NCBI GenBank assembly: GCA_949295065.1 | Contig: CASFJQ010000001.1 | Location: forward strand, 226,169-290,168 | DNA: 64,000 nucleotides | Source: an uncultured Parabacteroides sp. | GTDB lineage: Bacteria > Bacteroidota > Bacteroidia > Bacteroidales > Tannerellaceae | Direction: 5' to 3' | In this document: one piece after another, positions 50,290 through 59,400 of the stretch | Position numbering within the stretch: the stretch's first letter is position 1 | Layout: each line of letters starts with the position of its first letter | Notes under the pieces: model-generated | Databases searched by the model: none | What the model saw: only the letters and a program-made list of their open reading frames with translations | Told to the model about the DNA's origin: nothing | Position numbers and translations under genes: made by a program

Positions 50290-50774
50290 AAATTGAAAGT
50301 TGAAAATTGAAAATTTGAGACTGGATATTTTTTGATAAGACAAAATGCAGGATAGAAATAATATTATCCGCACAAAATCATATGCGTTTGCTATTCGTAT
50401 AGTAAACGCATATAAATTTTTGCTGACAACGCATAAAGAGTATGTTTTGTCAAAACAACTATTGCGTTCTGGAACAGCTATAGGTGCATTGGTGTCTGAA
50501 TCAACACATGCACAAAGTTCGGCTGATTTTCTAAACAAAATTAATGTAGCATTGAAGGAAGCAAATGAAACTTTATATTGGTTGTCTTTGTTGAAAGATA
50601 CAGGATACTTATCGGAAGAAGAATATTTGTCGATTAATAATGATGCAAAGGAACTTGTTGCATTATTGGTATCTATTGTTAAGTCGATGAAAAGTAAACT
50701 CTACAGATAGACAATTCCCTCTGCTTTTTTGAAGTGCTTTTAATTTTCAATTTTCAATTTTCAACTTTCAATTT
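50290..50774. mobile_element. IVS-like element: four-helix-bundle gene between 26-bp perfect inverted repeats
   Basis: The left end (50290-50315) begins AAATTGAAAGTTGAAAAT and is the exact complement of the right end (50749-50774), which closes ACTTTCAATTT. Both ends extend as further TTGAAAA/TTTTCAA reiterations. The enclosed ~430 bp hold one gene of the family found in intervening sequences of 23S rRNA genes. It lies between gpmI and the DUF3109 gene and removes the intergenic DNA before the DUF3109 start. Mobility is inference. Confidence 0.6.
50345..50710 (+). CDS. four-helix-bundle protein (23S rRNA intervening-sequence family)
   Basis: 121 residues, almost entirely helical. The family pattern is visible in RTKSYAFAIRIVNAYKFL, VLSKQLLRSGTAIGALVSESTHAQSSADFLNKINVALKEANETLYWLSLLKDTGYL and a last helix AKELVALLVSIVKSMKSKL. 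The central GTAIGAxVxES and ALKEAxETxYWL stretches are typical. Crystal structures of family members show a pentameric four-helix bundle; function remains unknown, and a link to reverse transcriptases or rRNA insertions has been noted in other genomes. Here it is an isolated gene within inverted repeats. A/T content is higher than in neighbouring gpmI and codon use is less biased, consistent with an insertion. Confidence 0.9.
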   Translation: MQDRNNIIRTKSYAFAIRIVNAYKFLLTTHKEYVLSKQLLRSGTAIGALVSESTHAQSSADFLNKINVALKEANETLYWLSLLKDTGYLSEEEYLSINNDAKELVALLVSIVKSMKSKLYR

Positions 50775-50781
50775 AAAAACA

Positions 50782-51363
50782 ATGATACAGATAGACGACA
50801 CATTAGTAAGCCTCGATGTAATCGAGCGTTTTTTCCTTTGCGATTTGGCACACTGTAAGGGCGAATGCTGTGTTGAAGGAGATTCCGGAGCACCGCTCGA
50901 AATGTCGGAAATAGCAGAACTGGAAAAGGTTTTGCCTGAAGTATGGAACGATCTTTCTCCGAAAGCTCAGGCTATAATAAAGAAACAGGGCGTAGCTTAT
51001 AAGGATGAGGATGGTGACATGGTGACATCAATCGTGGATGGAAAAGATTGCGTGTTCACTTGCTATGATTCTGACGGAACATGTAAATGTGCGATTGAAA
51101 AAGCATATCGTGAAGGACGTGTCAATTTCTACAAACCTGTTTCGTGTCATCTATATCCTATAAGAATAACCAAATATGATACATTCGAAGCTGTTAATGT
51201 CCACAGATGGGATGTTTGTAAGGCAGCTGAGATTCTGGGTTTGCGCGAAAAGGTGCGTGTTTACAAATTCCTTAAGGAACCTTTGATTCGCCGTTTCGGT
51301 AAAGAGTGGTATGATGCACTTGAAGAATGTGCTGAAGAATGGCTTAAACAAAAGGATAAATAA
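50782..51363 (+). CDS. DUF3109-family cysteine-rich protein
   Basis: 193 residues from the ATG at 50782; a longer frame would start within the AATTTTCAATTTTC repeat and is rejected. The N-terminal cluster FFLCDLAHCKGECCVEGDSG (Cys20, 25, 29, 30), the central DCVFTCYDSDGTCKCAIEKAYREG and the later PVSCHLYPIR mark the DUF3109 (YkgJ-like zinc/iron-chelating) family. The cysteines likely bind a metal or Fe-S cluster; the role is unknown. Its start codon follows the inverted-repeat end by 7 nt, so its original promoter region has probably been replaced. A terminator follows about 100 nt downstream. Confidence 0.9.
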   Translation: MIQIDDTLVSLDVIERFFLCDLAHCKGECCVEGDSGAPLEMSEIAELEKVLPEVWNDLSPKAQAIIKKQGVAYKDEDGDMVTSIVDGKDCVFTCYDSDGTCKCAIEKAYREGRVNFYKPVSCHLYPIRITKYDTFEAVNVHRWDVCKAAEILGLREKVRVYKFLKEPLIRRFGKEWYDALEECAEEWLKQKDK

Positions 51364-51467
51364 AACATTTTAAGTATAAAATAAGTTTGCTGAACAAAAA
51401 ATTAACCTGAATCGAATACGTTTGAAAAGTTTCTGCCTTTTCTACATTTTCTTATAAATAGTAATGG

Positions 51468-51535
51468 AATGATGTGATACAAGACTTTGGCGACTTTGCC
51501 GTATGTTCTGAAGTCTTGAATCACATCATTTTTTT
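51468..51535 (+). terminator. terminator downstream of the DUF3109 gene
   Basis: AATGATGTGAT (51468-51478) pairs with ATCACATCATT (51520-51530), and AAGACTT pairs with AAGTCTT inside. A run of seven T follows. Confidence 0.88.
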
Positions 51536-51888
51536 GCATTGATGAAAAAAATTTTCCCTCCTAATTTCTGTCTTTTTGTTATTTAATGTATCGCATAAAT
51601 TAAATATGTGTGTATAATACAATACCAAAATATTGTAAAACTGTTAATATAATGTATTAAAGTGTAAGAAATAGTTTAATAAGTCTTGCATCTTGTAAAT
51701 GTTAAAAATACATTTATATGTTGTAATAAATAAATTATTTATAATTTTACTGCAGATTTAATTTCGATTTTCAACTATATAATGCTTTAGGCTGAATAAT
51801 AATAAAAGTCTCTAACAAGCTTTTTTTATGTATCGTTGTAAATAGATGTGAATACTTGTGATGTTTTTAAACTAAAAAATGGGTAAAA
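51536..51888 (+). other. long A/T-rich leader region of susC
   Basis: About 350 bp with no gene. A weak promoter candidate TAATTTTA (51742-51749) with TTG at 51721-51723 would give a ~130-nt leader. Nothing else is recognised; no anti-sigma/sigma pair or hybrid two-component regulator is adjacent. Confidence 0.35.
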
Positions 51889-54800
51889 ATGAGGAAAGGT
51901 AATTTTATTTCATTGGTCTCATGTTCCCTATTAATTGGAACAATGGCTGTGACAGCTCAGACAAAAACGATAACAGGAACAGTCGTTTCATCGGAAGACA
52001 ATATGCCTGTTATAGGTGCATCTGTTGTTGTTAAAGGAACTACAGTTGGAACAGTAACAAATTTGGATGGTAACTTCACACTTGATGTTCCGGATAATGC
52101 AAAGACTATTGAAATATCTTATGTGGGTATGCAGAGTCAGGTATTGACTATAAAACCACATATGGAGATTAGGTTAGTTACAGATTCTCAGAATCTGGAT
52201 GAAGTTGTTGTTACAGCAATGGGTTTAACCCGTGAAAAGAAGTCATTGGCATATGCAGTTCAGGAAGTAGGCTCTGAAGATTTGACAAAGGCAGGACAGT
52301 TGAATGTAACCAGTGCTTTGTCAGGAAAGGTAGCCGGAGTCCAGATTAACCAGTTTGGTGGTAGCGTAGGTGCTTCTTCTCGTATATCTATCCGTGGTAA
52401 CTCTTCTTTGCAGAGCGACCAGCAGCCGTTGATTGTTGTTGACGGTGTGCCAATTTCAAATGATACACAGCGTACAGGTGATAACACATATAACGGTGTT
52501 GACTATGGTTCTGGTTTGAATGATATCAACCCTGAAGATATCGAATCAATGACAGTGCTGAAAGGTGGTTCAGCTGCATTGTATGGTATGCGTGCCGGTA
52601 ATGGTGTTATCTTGATTACAACAAAATCAGGAAAGAAAAACAATGGTATCCGTGTTTCATATGACGGAAACATAACAATCGACCGCATAGCAAATCTTCC
52701 TAAATTGCAGAACTCTTACGGTCAGGGTAACAACGGTGATGAATATCACTGGCAGCTCAATGCTCCTAATTTGTCTTATCAGGAATATGCTCAGCAGTAT
52801 GGTTTCAACTGGGTTGACGGTTCAAATGGTATCAATGACTTCTATGATGAATCTTGGGGTCCACGTTTGGATGCAGGTTTGAACCTTGTTCAGTTCGACA
52901 GTAATGGAGAGGCTGTTCCTTGGGTTTCAAATCCTAACAATGTGAAGGATTTCTTCCAGACAGGTGTTTCTCAGAACCATACAATTTCTGTTTCTGCAAA
53001 TTCCGAGAAAGCTAATACCCGTGCTTCTTTGTCTTACAGAGACCAGGTTGGTACTGTGCCTAATACAGACCAGAAGAGATATTCTGCTTCATTGAATACA
53101 AGCATCACGCTTAACAAATATATTAAATATGACTTGAGTACAAGTTATACACGTACTCAGAGTGATAACCTTGTTGGACAGGGATATGGTGGTAACAACC
53201 CTATCAACTCATTGTTCGCTTGGTCCGGTCGTCAGATTAATATGCAGAGCCTGAAAGACAATTGGGATCAGAAAGATGCAACTGGTAGTTATACATTTTA
53301 TAACTGGAATACGAACTATCATATGAACCCGTATTTCACAGTTTGCGAAAATACTAACAGTTACCAGCGTGACCGTGTGTTCGGTAAGACATCACTCTAT
53401 TATCAGCCGTTTGAATTTTTGAAATTCGAAGGACGTGCAGGTTTGGATTACTATAATTCAACAGCATTTGAACGTCACTATATTGACCGTTCAGATTATC
53501 CGGAAGGTGGTTTCTTGCAGACTAATAATAAGAATACTGAATTAAACTTGGACTTCATTGCAAGTTTCAACAAAACATTCGGAGACTTCAACATTACAGC
53601 TATGGCTGGTGCTAACTATCGTGATGTAAGTTGGGAGATGACAGAATTTGGCGCTAATGCGTTGACAGTGCTGGGTGTTTATACAATAGCTAATAAGAAA
53701 GGAGATGCTGTTACAACGATGGATCACAGCCATATCCGTTCTAACTCAGTATATGCAAATGCTTCGGTAGGTTGGAAGAACCAGTTGTATTTGGATGTAA
53801 GTGCACGTAATGACTGGAGTTCTACTATTCATGACGCATTCTTCTATCCTTCTGCAAGTTTGAGCTGGATTGCAACAGAAACATTGCCATGGCTGAAAGG
53901 TGACGGTTCTGTCCTTTCTTTCTTGAAATTGCGTGGAGGTTGGGCAGAAATCGGTAATGCAACTACTGCATATCGTAATAGAGCTTATTATTATTTTAAT
54001 ACAGATGGCTCTTTTAATGGTGTCTCAGAAATATATAAGAGTTTGACATATCCTAATGAGAATCTTCGTCCTGAAAGTATCAAGACTTGGGAAATTGGAG
54101 GTGAATTTGGATTCTTGCATAACCGCTTGCGTTTGGATGTGGCTTATTATCACAAGACTACAACAGACCAGATCTTGAATGTATCAACACCATATTCTAC
54201 AGGATATTCAGCAATGCTTATCAATGCCGGTGAAATCCAGAACAAGGGTGTTGAAATCCAGTTGAGTGGTGATATCCTTCAGAATAAGAATGGTTTGAAC
54301 TGGACAAGTACATTCAACTTCTCAAAGGATAACAGTAAGGTTATTGAACTTTATCCAGAAATGGACTTGACAACTTACCAGATTGGTTGGACTTGGGGTA
54401 TTGCAACTCAGGCAATCGAAGGTGAAAAGTGGGGTACTTTGGTTGGTACTGGTTTCAACCGTGTTTCTCAGGCCGATGTTGATGCAGGAACTGCAACTGC
54501 CGACCAGATTGGTTCAATCAAGGTTAATTCAAATGGTTTGGCTCAGACAGCAAGTGCGGTTAAATTCGGTAATGTAACTCCGGACTTCCTTTTGAACTGG
54601 CGAAATGATTTCTCAATCAAGAACTTAAGCTTCGGATTCTTGCTTGATATGCGTGTCGGTGGTGACATCTGGTCTCAGACAATGGCACATAGTTACACTG
54701 CCGGTACTTCAGTTGTTACTGCAGAAAATGGTATTCGTGAACGTGAAATCGTTGCAGGTGTTGACGTAATGCAGGATGAAAAGTTCGTAATGCAGGATGC

Positions 54801-55146
54801 TAATGGTAATTGGGTAACTAATACAATAAAGACAAATGCATACAGCTGGTTCAAGAATGATGTTTCTGAATACTATACATTTGACGGTTCATACCTGAAA
54901 TTGCGTGAGGCTTATATCTCATACACTTTCCCTAAAGCTTGGATGGCTAAGACTCGCTACATCAGCAATGCTACAGTGTCATTGATTGGTAACAACCTTG
55001 CTTTACTTTGGGTGCATAAGTCAAACAAGATGAGACTTGACCCTGAAACTGGTGGTGTATCCAGCGATAGCCGTGGTGTAGGTTTCGAGCATTCAGCTGT
55101 TCCTTCATCTCGTAGTTTCGGTTTGAAAGTGAATCTTACATTTTAA
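51889..55146 (+). CDS. SusC/RagA-family TonB-dependent outer-membrane transporter
   Basis: 1085 residues. After a signal peptide comes a carboxypeptidase-regulatory-like domain (TKTITGTVVSSEDNMPVIGASVVVKGT, about 24-100). The plug has the DEVVVTAMGLTREKKSLAYAVQEV entry, SGKVAGVQINQFGGSVGASSRISIRG, DINPEDIESMTVLKGGSAALYGMRAGNGVILITTKSG, and then a 22-strand barrel ending in SFGLKVNLTF. SusC proteins import oligosaccharides or peptides captured by their SusD partner, powered by TonB. The susD-like gene starts 10 nt downstream. Strong codon bias suggests high expression. No glycoside hydrolase, sulfatase or regulator is adjacent, so the substrate cannot be deduced. Confidence 0.97.
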   Translation: MRKGNFISLVSCSLLIGTMAVTAQTKTITGTVVSSEDNMPVIGASVVVKGTTVGTVTNLDGNFTLDVPDNAKTIEISYVGMQSQVLTIKPHMEIRLVTDSQNLDEVVVTAMGLTREKKSLAYAVQEVGSEDLTKAGQLNVTSALSGKVAGVQINQFGGSVGASSRISIRGNSSLQSDQQPLIVVDGVPISNDTQRTGDNTYNGVDYGSGLNDINPEDIESMTVLKGGSAALYGMRAGNGVILITTKSGKKNNGIRVSYDGNITIDRIANLPKLQNSYGQGNNGDEYHWQLNAPNLSYQEYAQQYGFNWVDGSNGINDFYDESWGPRLDAGLNLVQFDSNGEAVPWVSNPNNVKDFFQTGVSQNHTISVSANSEKANTRASLSYRDQVGTVPNTDQKRYSASLNTSITLNKYIKYDLSTSYTRTQSDNLVGQGYGGNNPINSLFAWSGRQINMQSLKDNWDQKDATGSYTFYNWNTNYHMNPYFTVCENTNSYQRDRVFGKTSLYYQPFEFLKFEGRAGLDYYNSTAFERHYIDRSDYPEGGFLQTNNKNTELNLDFIASFNKTFGDFNITAMAGANYRDVSWEMTEFGANALTVLGVYTIANKKGDAVTTMDHSHIRSNSVYANASVGWKNQLYLDVSARNDWSSTIHDAFFYPSASLSWIATETLPWLKGDGSVLSFLKLRGGWAEIGNATTAYRNRAYYYFNTDGSFNGVSEIYKSLTYPNENLRPESIKTWEIGGEFGFLHNRLRLDVAYYHKTTTDQILNVSTPYSTGYSAMLINAGEIQNKGVEIQLSGDILQNKNGLNWTSTFNFSKDNSKVIELYPEMDLTTYQIGWTWGIATQAIEGEKWGTLVGTGFNRVSQADVDAGTATADQIGSIKVNSNGLAQTASAVKFGNVTPDFLLNWRNDFSIKNLSFGFLLDMRVGGDIWSQTMAHSYTAGTSVVTAENGIREREIVAGVDVMQDEKFVMQDANGNWVTNTIKTNAYSWFKNDVSEYYTFDGSYLKLREAYISYTFPKAWMAKTRYISNATVSLIGNNLALLWVHKSNKMRLDPETGGVSSDSRGVGFEHSAVPSSRSFGLKVNLTF

Positions 55147-55155
55147 TTAATCTAA

Positions 55156-56646
55156 ATGCAGAAAAATAGTATGAAAAATATATTGAAATTATCAACAGTT
55201 ACGTCTCTTGCTGTTACATTATTGTTGGGTAGTTGTACTAACAGTTTTGAGGAAGTGAACACGGATCCGGATGCTTTGGAAACAGGCTCACCTACAAATA
55301 TGCTAGGTTATGTCCTCAGAGCGACTGCTTCTGTTCAAGGTGGTTTTGATGCTACTGAAGCATGGGCCGGATATATTTCTAAAATACAGTATATGGACAA
55401 TTATTCTTATTTGCCAACAAACAACACTTACGGTAATAAGTTTTCTAATTGTTACCGAATGAATGTTCAGTTGGATGATGTTTTGTCTCTTACTGATGAA
55501 AATGCTGATTCTTTTAAAAACATTCGTTGGGCTGCCCGTATTTTTAAAGAATATTTGTGGCTTTTGAATACAGACCAGTTTGGCGATATGCCTTTCTCTG
55601 AAGCCAACAAAATCGAGGATGGCGTAATGAAGGCTAAATACGATTCTCAGGAAGTCATCTATCCTGCTATTTTGGAAAACTTGAAAACAATAGCAGATGA
55701 GATGTCGGAAGGAGAAGGAACAGACAATATTGGTGACGGTGACTTCCTCTTCGGCGGTGATGTACAGTTGTGGCGTAAATTCTGTAATTCTCTTCGTATG
55801 CGTGCTGCTATGCGAATTGTGAATGTTGCTCCTGATTTGTCAAAGAGCACAATCGAGGAAATTTGCCAGAATCCAAGTAAGTATCCGCTTTTGGAAACAA
55901 GCGACGAAAATGCTTATTTCTACTGGCAGGGAACTGACCCATATTTCGAACCGTATTATAATGACTTCCGTACACGTGACGATTATGGTATGAGCAATAT
56001 CTTCGTTAATCATTTGAAGAGCACAAATGACCCGCGTATTTCAGCAGTTATGCAGCCGGCAGAAACCGACAATGAATATCGCGGATACGAAAACGGAGCT
56101 TTGTCTGCACCTTCAAATATCAAGACTATTTCTCGTATGGGAGTTATATATCGTGAAACTCCGGATGGCTTTACTCCATTATTGAAATCTTGCGAAAATT
56201 ATTTCATAAAGGCTGAAGCAGCTTTGTTAGGATGGAATGTCGGAACAACTGCTGAGGAAGCATACGAACAGGCAGTAAGAATTTCAATGGAGGATAATGG
56301 CATTGCAGAGGCTGACGCTGACGCATACTTGGCAGGTGCAGGAAAATGGGACGGCACATTAGAACGTATCTATATGGAAGAATGGGTTGCTTTGTTCAAG
56401 GAAAACTGCGAAGCATGGTCATTGTATCGCAGAACTGGTTACCCGAAGGAAATATTGACTTCAGGAGAATATCCTGGTAAGTTCTGTATTTTCGGAACTG
56501 CTCACAATGACGTTCCTTTCCGTATGCCTTATCCTAACAACGAATATCTGTACAACCAGGATAATATTAATGCTGCGGTTGTGGATATCGTAGATAATAC
56601 TTGGGGAAAACAAATGTGGTGGGATACACGTACGGGAGTATATTGA
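55156..56646 (+). CDS. SusD/RagB-like outer-membrane lipoprotein (SusD_2 type)
   Basis: 496 residues. The lipoprotein signal is VTSLAVTLLLGSC. The body is TPR-like helical: FEEVNTDPDALETGSPTNMLGYVLRATA, WAGYISKIQYMDNYSYLP, IRWAARIFKEYLWLLNTDQFGDMPFSEA, RKFCNSLRMRAAMRIVNV and YIMEEWVALFKENCEAWSLYRRTGYP-like C-terminus. These features place it in the SusD-like_2 group. It sits on the cell surface as a lid on SusC and binds the substrate. The start may be the ATG at 55156 or the one at 55171 (MKNILKL), which gives a more ordinary signal peptide. Followed by a bidirectional terminator. Confidence 0.94.
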   Translation: MQKNSMKNILKLSTVTSLAVTLLLGSCTNSFEEVNTDPDALETGSPTNMLGYVLRATASVQGGFDATEAWAGYISKIQYMDNYSYLPTNNTYGNKFSNCYRMNVQLDDVLSLTDENADSFKNIRWAARIFKEYLWLLNTDQFGDMPFSEANKIEDGVMKAKYDSQEVIYPAILENLKTIADEMSEGEGTDNIGDGDFLFGGDVQLWRKFCNSLRMRAAMRIVNVAPDLSKSTIEEICQNPSKYPLLETSDENAYFYWQGTDPYFEPYYNDFRTRDDYGMSNIFVNHLKSTNDPRISAVMQPAETDNEYRGYENGALSAPSNIKTISRMGVIYRETPDGFTPLLKSCENYFIKAEAALLGWNVGTTAEEAYEQAVRISMEDNGIAEADADAYLAGAGKWDGTLERIYMEEWVALFKENCEAWSLYRRTGYPKEILTSGEYPGKFCIFGTAHNDVPFRMPYPNNEYLYNQDNINAAVVDIVDNTWGKQMWWDTRTGVY

Positions 56647-56685
56647 TCCTGCATTTATTATTAAACATACAACTTAGATAAAAGA

Positions 56686-56712
56686 AAAGGTCATCCGGCG
56701 GGATGACCTTTT
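56686..56712. terminator. bidirectional terminator between susD (+) and the aminotransferase (-)
   Basis: AAGGTCATCC and GGATGACCTT form a 10-bp stem. A seven-base T run follows on the plus strand and a TTTTCTTTT run on the minus strand. Confidence 0.9.
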
Positions 56713-56760
56713 TTTGTTGACTTGTCTCTGAAGCCTTGTCAACTTTCTCTTATTTCAATT

Positions 56761-57954
56761 TTATTTCAACAAAGCCAATGCTTCCTTGATTCTGCGCATA
56801 GCTTCGATGATATTCTCATCAGAAGTAGCATAGCTCATTCTGATGCATTCAGGAGCACCGAAAGCACCACCGCCAACACAAGCAACATGGCCAACTTCCA
56901 ACAGATACATTGCCAAGTCAGCAGCAGATTCAATCTTACGATCGCCATTTGATTTGCCGAAATATGAACTACATTTAGGGAACAAATAGAATGCGCCCTG
57001 AGGAACATTAACCTCGAAGCCTGGGATTTCCTTGGCAAGCTTCACGATAAGGTCGCGACGGCGTTCGAATGCTTTACGCATTTCTTCAACAGGTTCCTGA
57101 GTTCCGGTGTAAGCGGCTTCAGCAGCTTTCTGAGAAACAGAGCAAGGACCAGAAGTATATTGACCCTGAAGTTTGTTCACACCTTTAACAATCCATTCCG
57201 GACCGGCAATGAAACCAATTCTCCATCCAGTCATTGCATAAGCTTTTGAAACACCGTTTACGATAACAACACGGTCGCGGATTTCCTCAAACTGGGCGAT
57301 ACTTTCATGTTTGCCGATATAATTTATGTGTTCATAAATCTCGTCGGCGATTACATAAACCTGCGGATATTTTGCAAGCACTTTTGCCAATCCTTCCAGT
57401 TCTTCTTTGCTGTAAACAGAACCTGTCGGGTTTGAAGGTGAGCAAAGAATCAGAAGTTTTGTTTTCGGAGTAATTGCAGCTTCCAGCTGTGCAGGAGTGA
57501 TTTTGAAGTCCTGCTCAATACCGGCAGTTACAGTAACAGGCGTTCCTTCCGCCATTTTTACCATTTCAGGATAACTTACCCAATATGGAGCCGGGATAAT
57601 TACTTCGTCTCCGCAATCAACCAATGCCATGATTGTGTTGCAAACTGACTGTTTTGCTCCGTTAGCGCATGAAATCTGGGCTGCAGTAAATTCCAGTCCG
57701 TTTTCATTTTTCAGTTTGTTTACGATGGCATTGCGCAATTCAGGATATCCTGCTACTGGAGAATATCTTGAATAGTTGTTATCTACTGCCTTTTTAGCAG
57801 CTTCTTTGATATGTTCCGGTGTGTTGAAGTCCGGTTCACCAACACTCATGTTGATAATATCAATACCTTGTGCTTTCAATTCAGCACTTTTCTGCGACAT
57901 TGCCAATGTTTCAGACGGTGACAATCTGTTCAATCTTTCAGATAATTTCGCCAT
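56761..57954 (-). CDS. aspC: pyridoxal-phosphate aminotransferase, aspartate aminotransferase type (class I, subgroup Ib)
   Basis: 397 residues from ATG 57954 (MAKLSERLNRLSPSETLAMS). A longer frame to 57996 starts at TTG and adds an unlikely head. Class I fold motifs are INMSVGEPDFNTPEHIKEA, YSPVAGYPELRNAI, ISCANGAKQSVCNTIMAL, CSPSNPTGSVYSKEELEGLA, VIADEIYEHINY and VSKAYAMTGWRIGFIAGP, with the PLP lysine at about 237. The N-terminal form resembles subgroup Ib aspartate aminotransferases, which in some organisms also act on prephenate. Product: oxaloacetate/aspartate exchange, linking to asd earlier in the window. Convergent with susD; a repeat separates it from ribBA. Confidence 0.95.
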   Translation of the reverse strand: MAKLSERLNRLSPSETLAMSQKSAELKAQGIDIINMSVGEPDFNTPEHIKEAAKKAVDNNYSRYSPVAGYPELRNAIVNKLKNENGLEFTAAQISCANGAKQSVCNTIMALVDCGDEVIIPAPYWVSYPEMVKMAEGTPVTVTAGIEQDFKITPAQLEAAITPKTKLLILCSPSNPTGSVYSKEELEGLAKVLAKYPQVYVIADEIYEHINYIGKHESIAQFEEIRDRVVIVNGVSKAYAMTGWRIGFIAGPEWIVKGVNKLQGQYTSGPCSVSQKAAEAAYTGTQEPVEEMRKAFERRRDLIVKLAKEIPGFEVNVPQGAFYLFPKCSSYFGKSNGDRKIESAADLAMYLLEVGHVACVGGGAFGAPECIRMSYATSDENIIEAMRRIKEALALLK

Positions 57955-58011
57955 TGTTCCAAGAATTTTTAAGGTTATTATTTTAAAGTATCGCAAGCGG
58001 AGATTTATATT

Positions 58012-58107
58012 AGTTGACGAGGTTTCAGATACAAGTTAACAAGGTTTTTGGCTGCCTTGTTAACTTGTATCCTCGTCATCTTTGCAAATCGAGCTTGCGA
58101 GACTTAC
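58012..58107. repeat. shortened copy of the TTGACAAG-type repeat (copy 4)
   Basis: Contains TTGACGAGGTTTCAGATACA, then GTTAACAAGGTTTTTGGCTG, CCTTGTTAACTTGTATCCTCG and GAGCTTGCGAGACTT. The two halves complement each other (AACAAGG...CCTTGTT), making a hairpin just past the end of ribBA (-). Confidence 0.7.
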
Positions 58108-58109
58108 TT

Positions 58110-59324
58110 TTATTTCAAATTATGAAGAGTATGTCCCATTCTGTCCTTCTTGGTTCTCAGATAAAATTCGTTGAACTTGTTAGGAGTAACTTCGATAGGA
58201 ATATTTTCTGCAACAGACAATCCGTATGCTTCCAGACCAACGCGCTTCACTGGATTGTTTGTCAACAGACGCATTTTTGTAATACCAAGATGTTGCAGGA
58301 TTTGAGCGCCGACTCCATAGTCGCGTTCGTCAGCCTGGTGGCCAAGGCAAATATTTGCCTCGATTGTGTCCATGCCATTTTCCTGGAGTTTGTAAGCCTT
58401 CATCTTTTCCATAAGTCCGATGCCACGTCCTTCCTGGTTCAGATAAATCACAGCTCCACGTCCTTCCTTCTCGATGAGTCGCAATGCTTTGTGAAGCTGC
58501 TCACCGCAGTCGCAGCGCATTGAACCGAAAATATCTCCGGTTGCACATGATGAGTGAACTCTCACCAATACAGGTTCGTCACCTTTCACGTCGCCTTTGA
58601 TTATTGCTATATGTTCAAGTCCGTTACTTTTCTGACGGAAAGGAATCAGACGGAAATGACCGTATTCAGTCGGCATATCTACTTCCTCGCCCTGCTCAAC
58701 GATAGATTCCTGTTTCAGACGGTATGCTATGAGGTCGGCTATTGAAATAAGTTTCAAATCATATTTGTCAGCCATCTCTCTCAATTCAGGCAATCTTGCC
58801 ATAGTTCCGTCATCGTTCATTATTTCCATAAGAGCAGCTGCAGGATATAATCCGGCAAGTCGTGCCATATCTACGCTCGCTTCTGTATGTCCGGCTCTGC
58901 GAAGCACTCCTTTGTCTTGGGCATAAAGCGGATTGATATGTCCCGGACGGCCGAATGTCTCAGGCTTAGAATTCGGATCTGCCAAAGCACGGATTGTTGC
59001 GGCACGGTCAGTTGCGGAAACACCGGTCGAACAGCCTTCCAGCTTGTCGATTGTAACCGTAAACGGTGTACCAAGCACAGATGTGTTGTTGCTGACCTGA
59101 TGTGGCAAATCCAACTCTTTACAGCGGGACATTGTAATCGGAGCGCACAGCACTCCTCTGGCATGTTTCAGCATGAAATTGATTTTCTCCGGAGTAACTT
59201 TCTCAGCAGCGATAATAAGGTCGCCTTCATTTTCGCGATCTTCGTCGTCGACCACTATGACGAATTTGCCCTCGCGGAAATCTTCAATTGCTTCTTCGAT
59301 CGAATCTAATTTAATTTTGCTCAT
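58110..59324 (-). CDS. ribBA: bifunctional 3,4-dihydroxy-2-butanone-4-phosphate synthase / GTP cyclohydrolase II
   Basis: 404 residues performing the two entry reactions of riboflavin synthesis. The N-terminal RibB half (about 1-205) has [65 protein letters not shown] and [18 protein letters not shown]. The C-terminal RibA half (about 206-404) has the zinc-cysteine cluster [67 protein letters not shown] and [14 protein letters not shown]. Both domains keep their signature residues, so both activities are expected. No other rib genes are adjacent. Start ATG at 59324; lptF/G lies 76 nt further upstream on the same strand. Confidence 0.97.
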   Translation of the reverse strand: MSKIKLDSIEEAIEDFREGKFVIVVDDEDRENEGDLIIAAEKVTPEKINFMLKHARGVLCAPITMSRCKELDLPHQVSNNTSVLGTPFTVTIDKLEGCSTGVSATDRAATIRALADPNSKPETFGRPGHINPLYAQDKGVLRRAGHTEASVDMARLAGLYPAAALMEIMNDDGTMARLPELREMADKYDLKLISIADLIAYRLKQESIVEQGEEVDMPTEYGHFRLIPFRQKSNGLEHIAIIKGDVKGDEPVLVRVHSSCATGDIFGSMRCDCGEQLHKALRLIEKEGRGAVIYLNQEGRGIGLMEKMKAYKLQENGMDTIEANICLGHQADERDYGVGAQILQHLGITKMRLLTNNPVKRVGLEAYGLSVAENIPIEVTPNKFNEFYLRTKKDRMGHTLHNLK

Positions 59325-59400
59325 ATTATTTCTGTTTTTTGAGTTTCTTGTTTACAACTTGTCTGCCAGCTCGAAACATTAAAGTCCAACTTGCAAAACT

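Noticed and set aside
49639-50538. 299-residue open frame on the minus strand across the end of gpmI and the four-helix-bundle gene
   Set aside because: It is antisense to two clearly real genes and rich in Phe, Ser and Cys, as shadow frames of biased genes are; no family resemblance.
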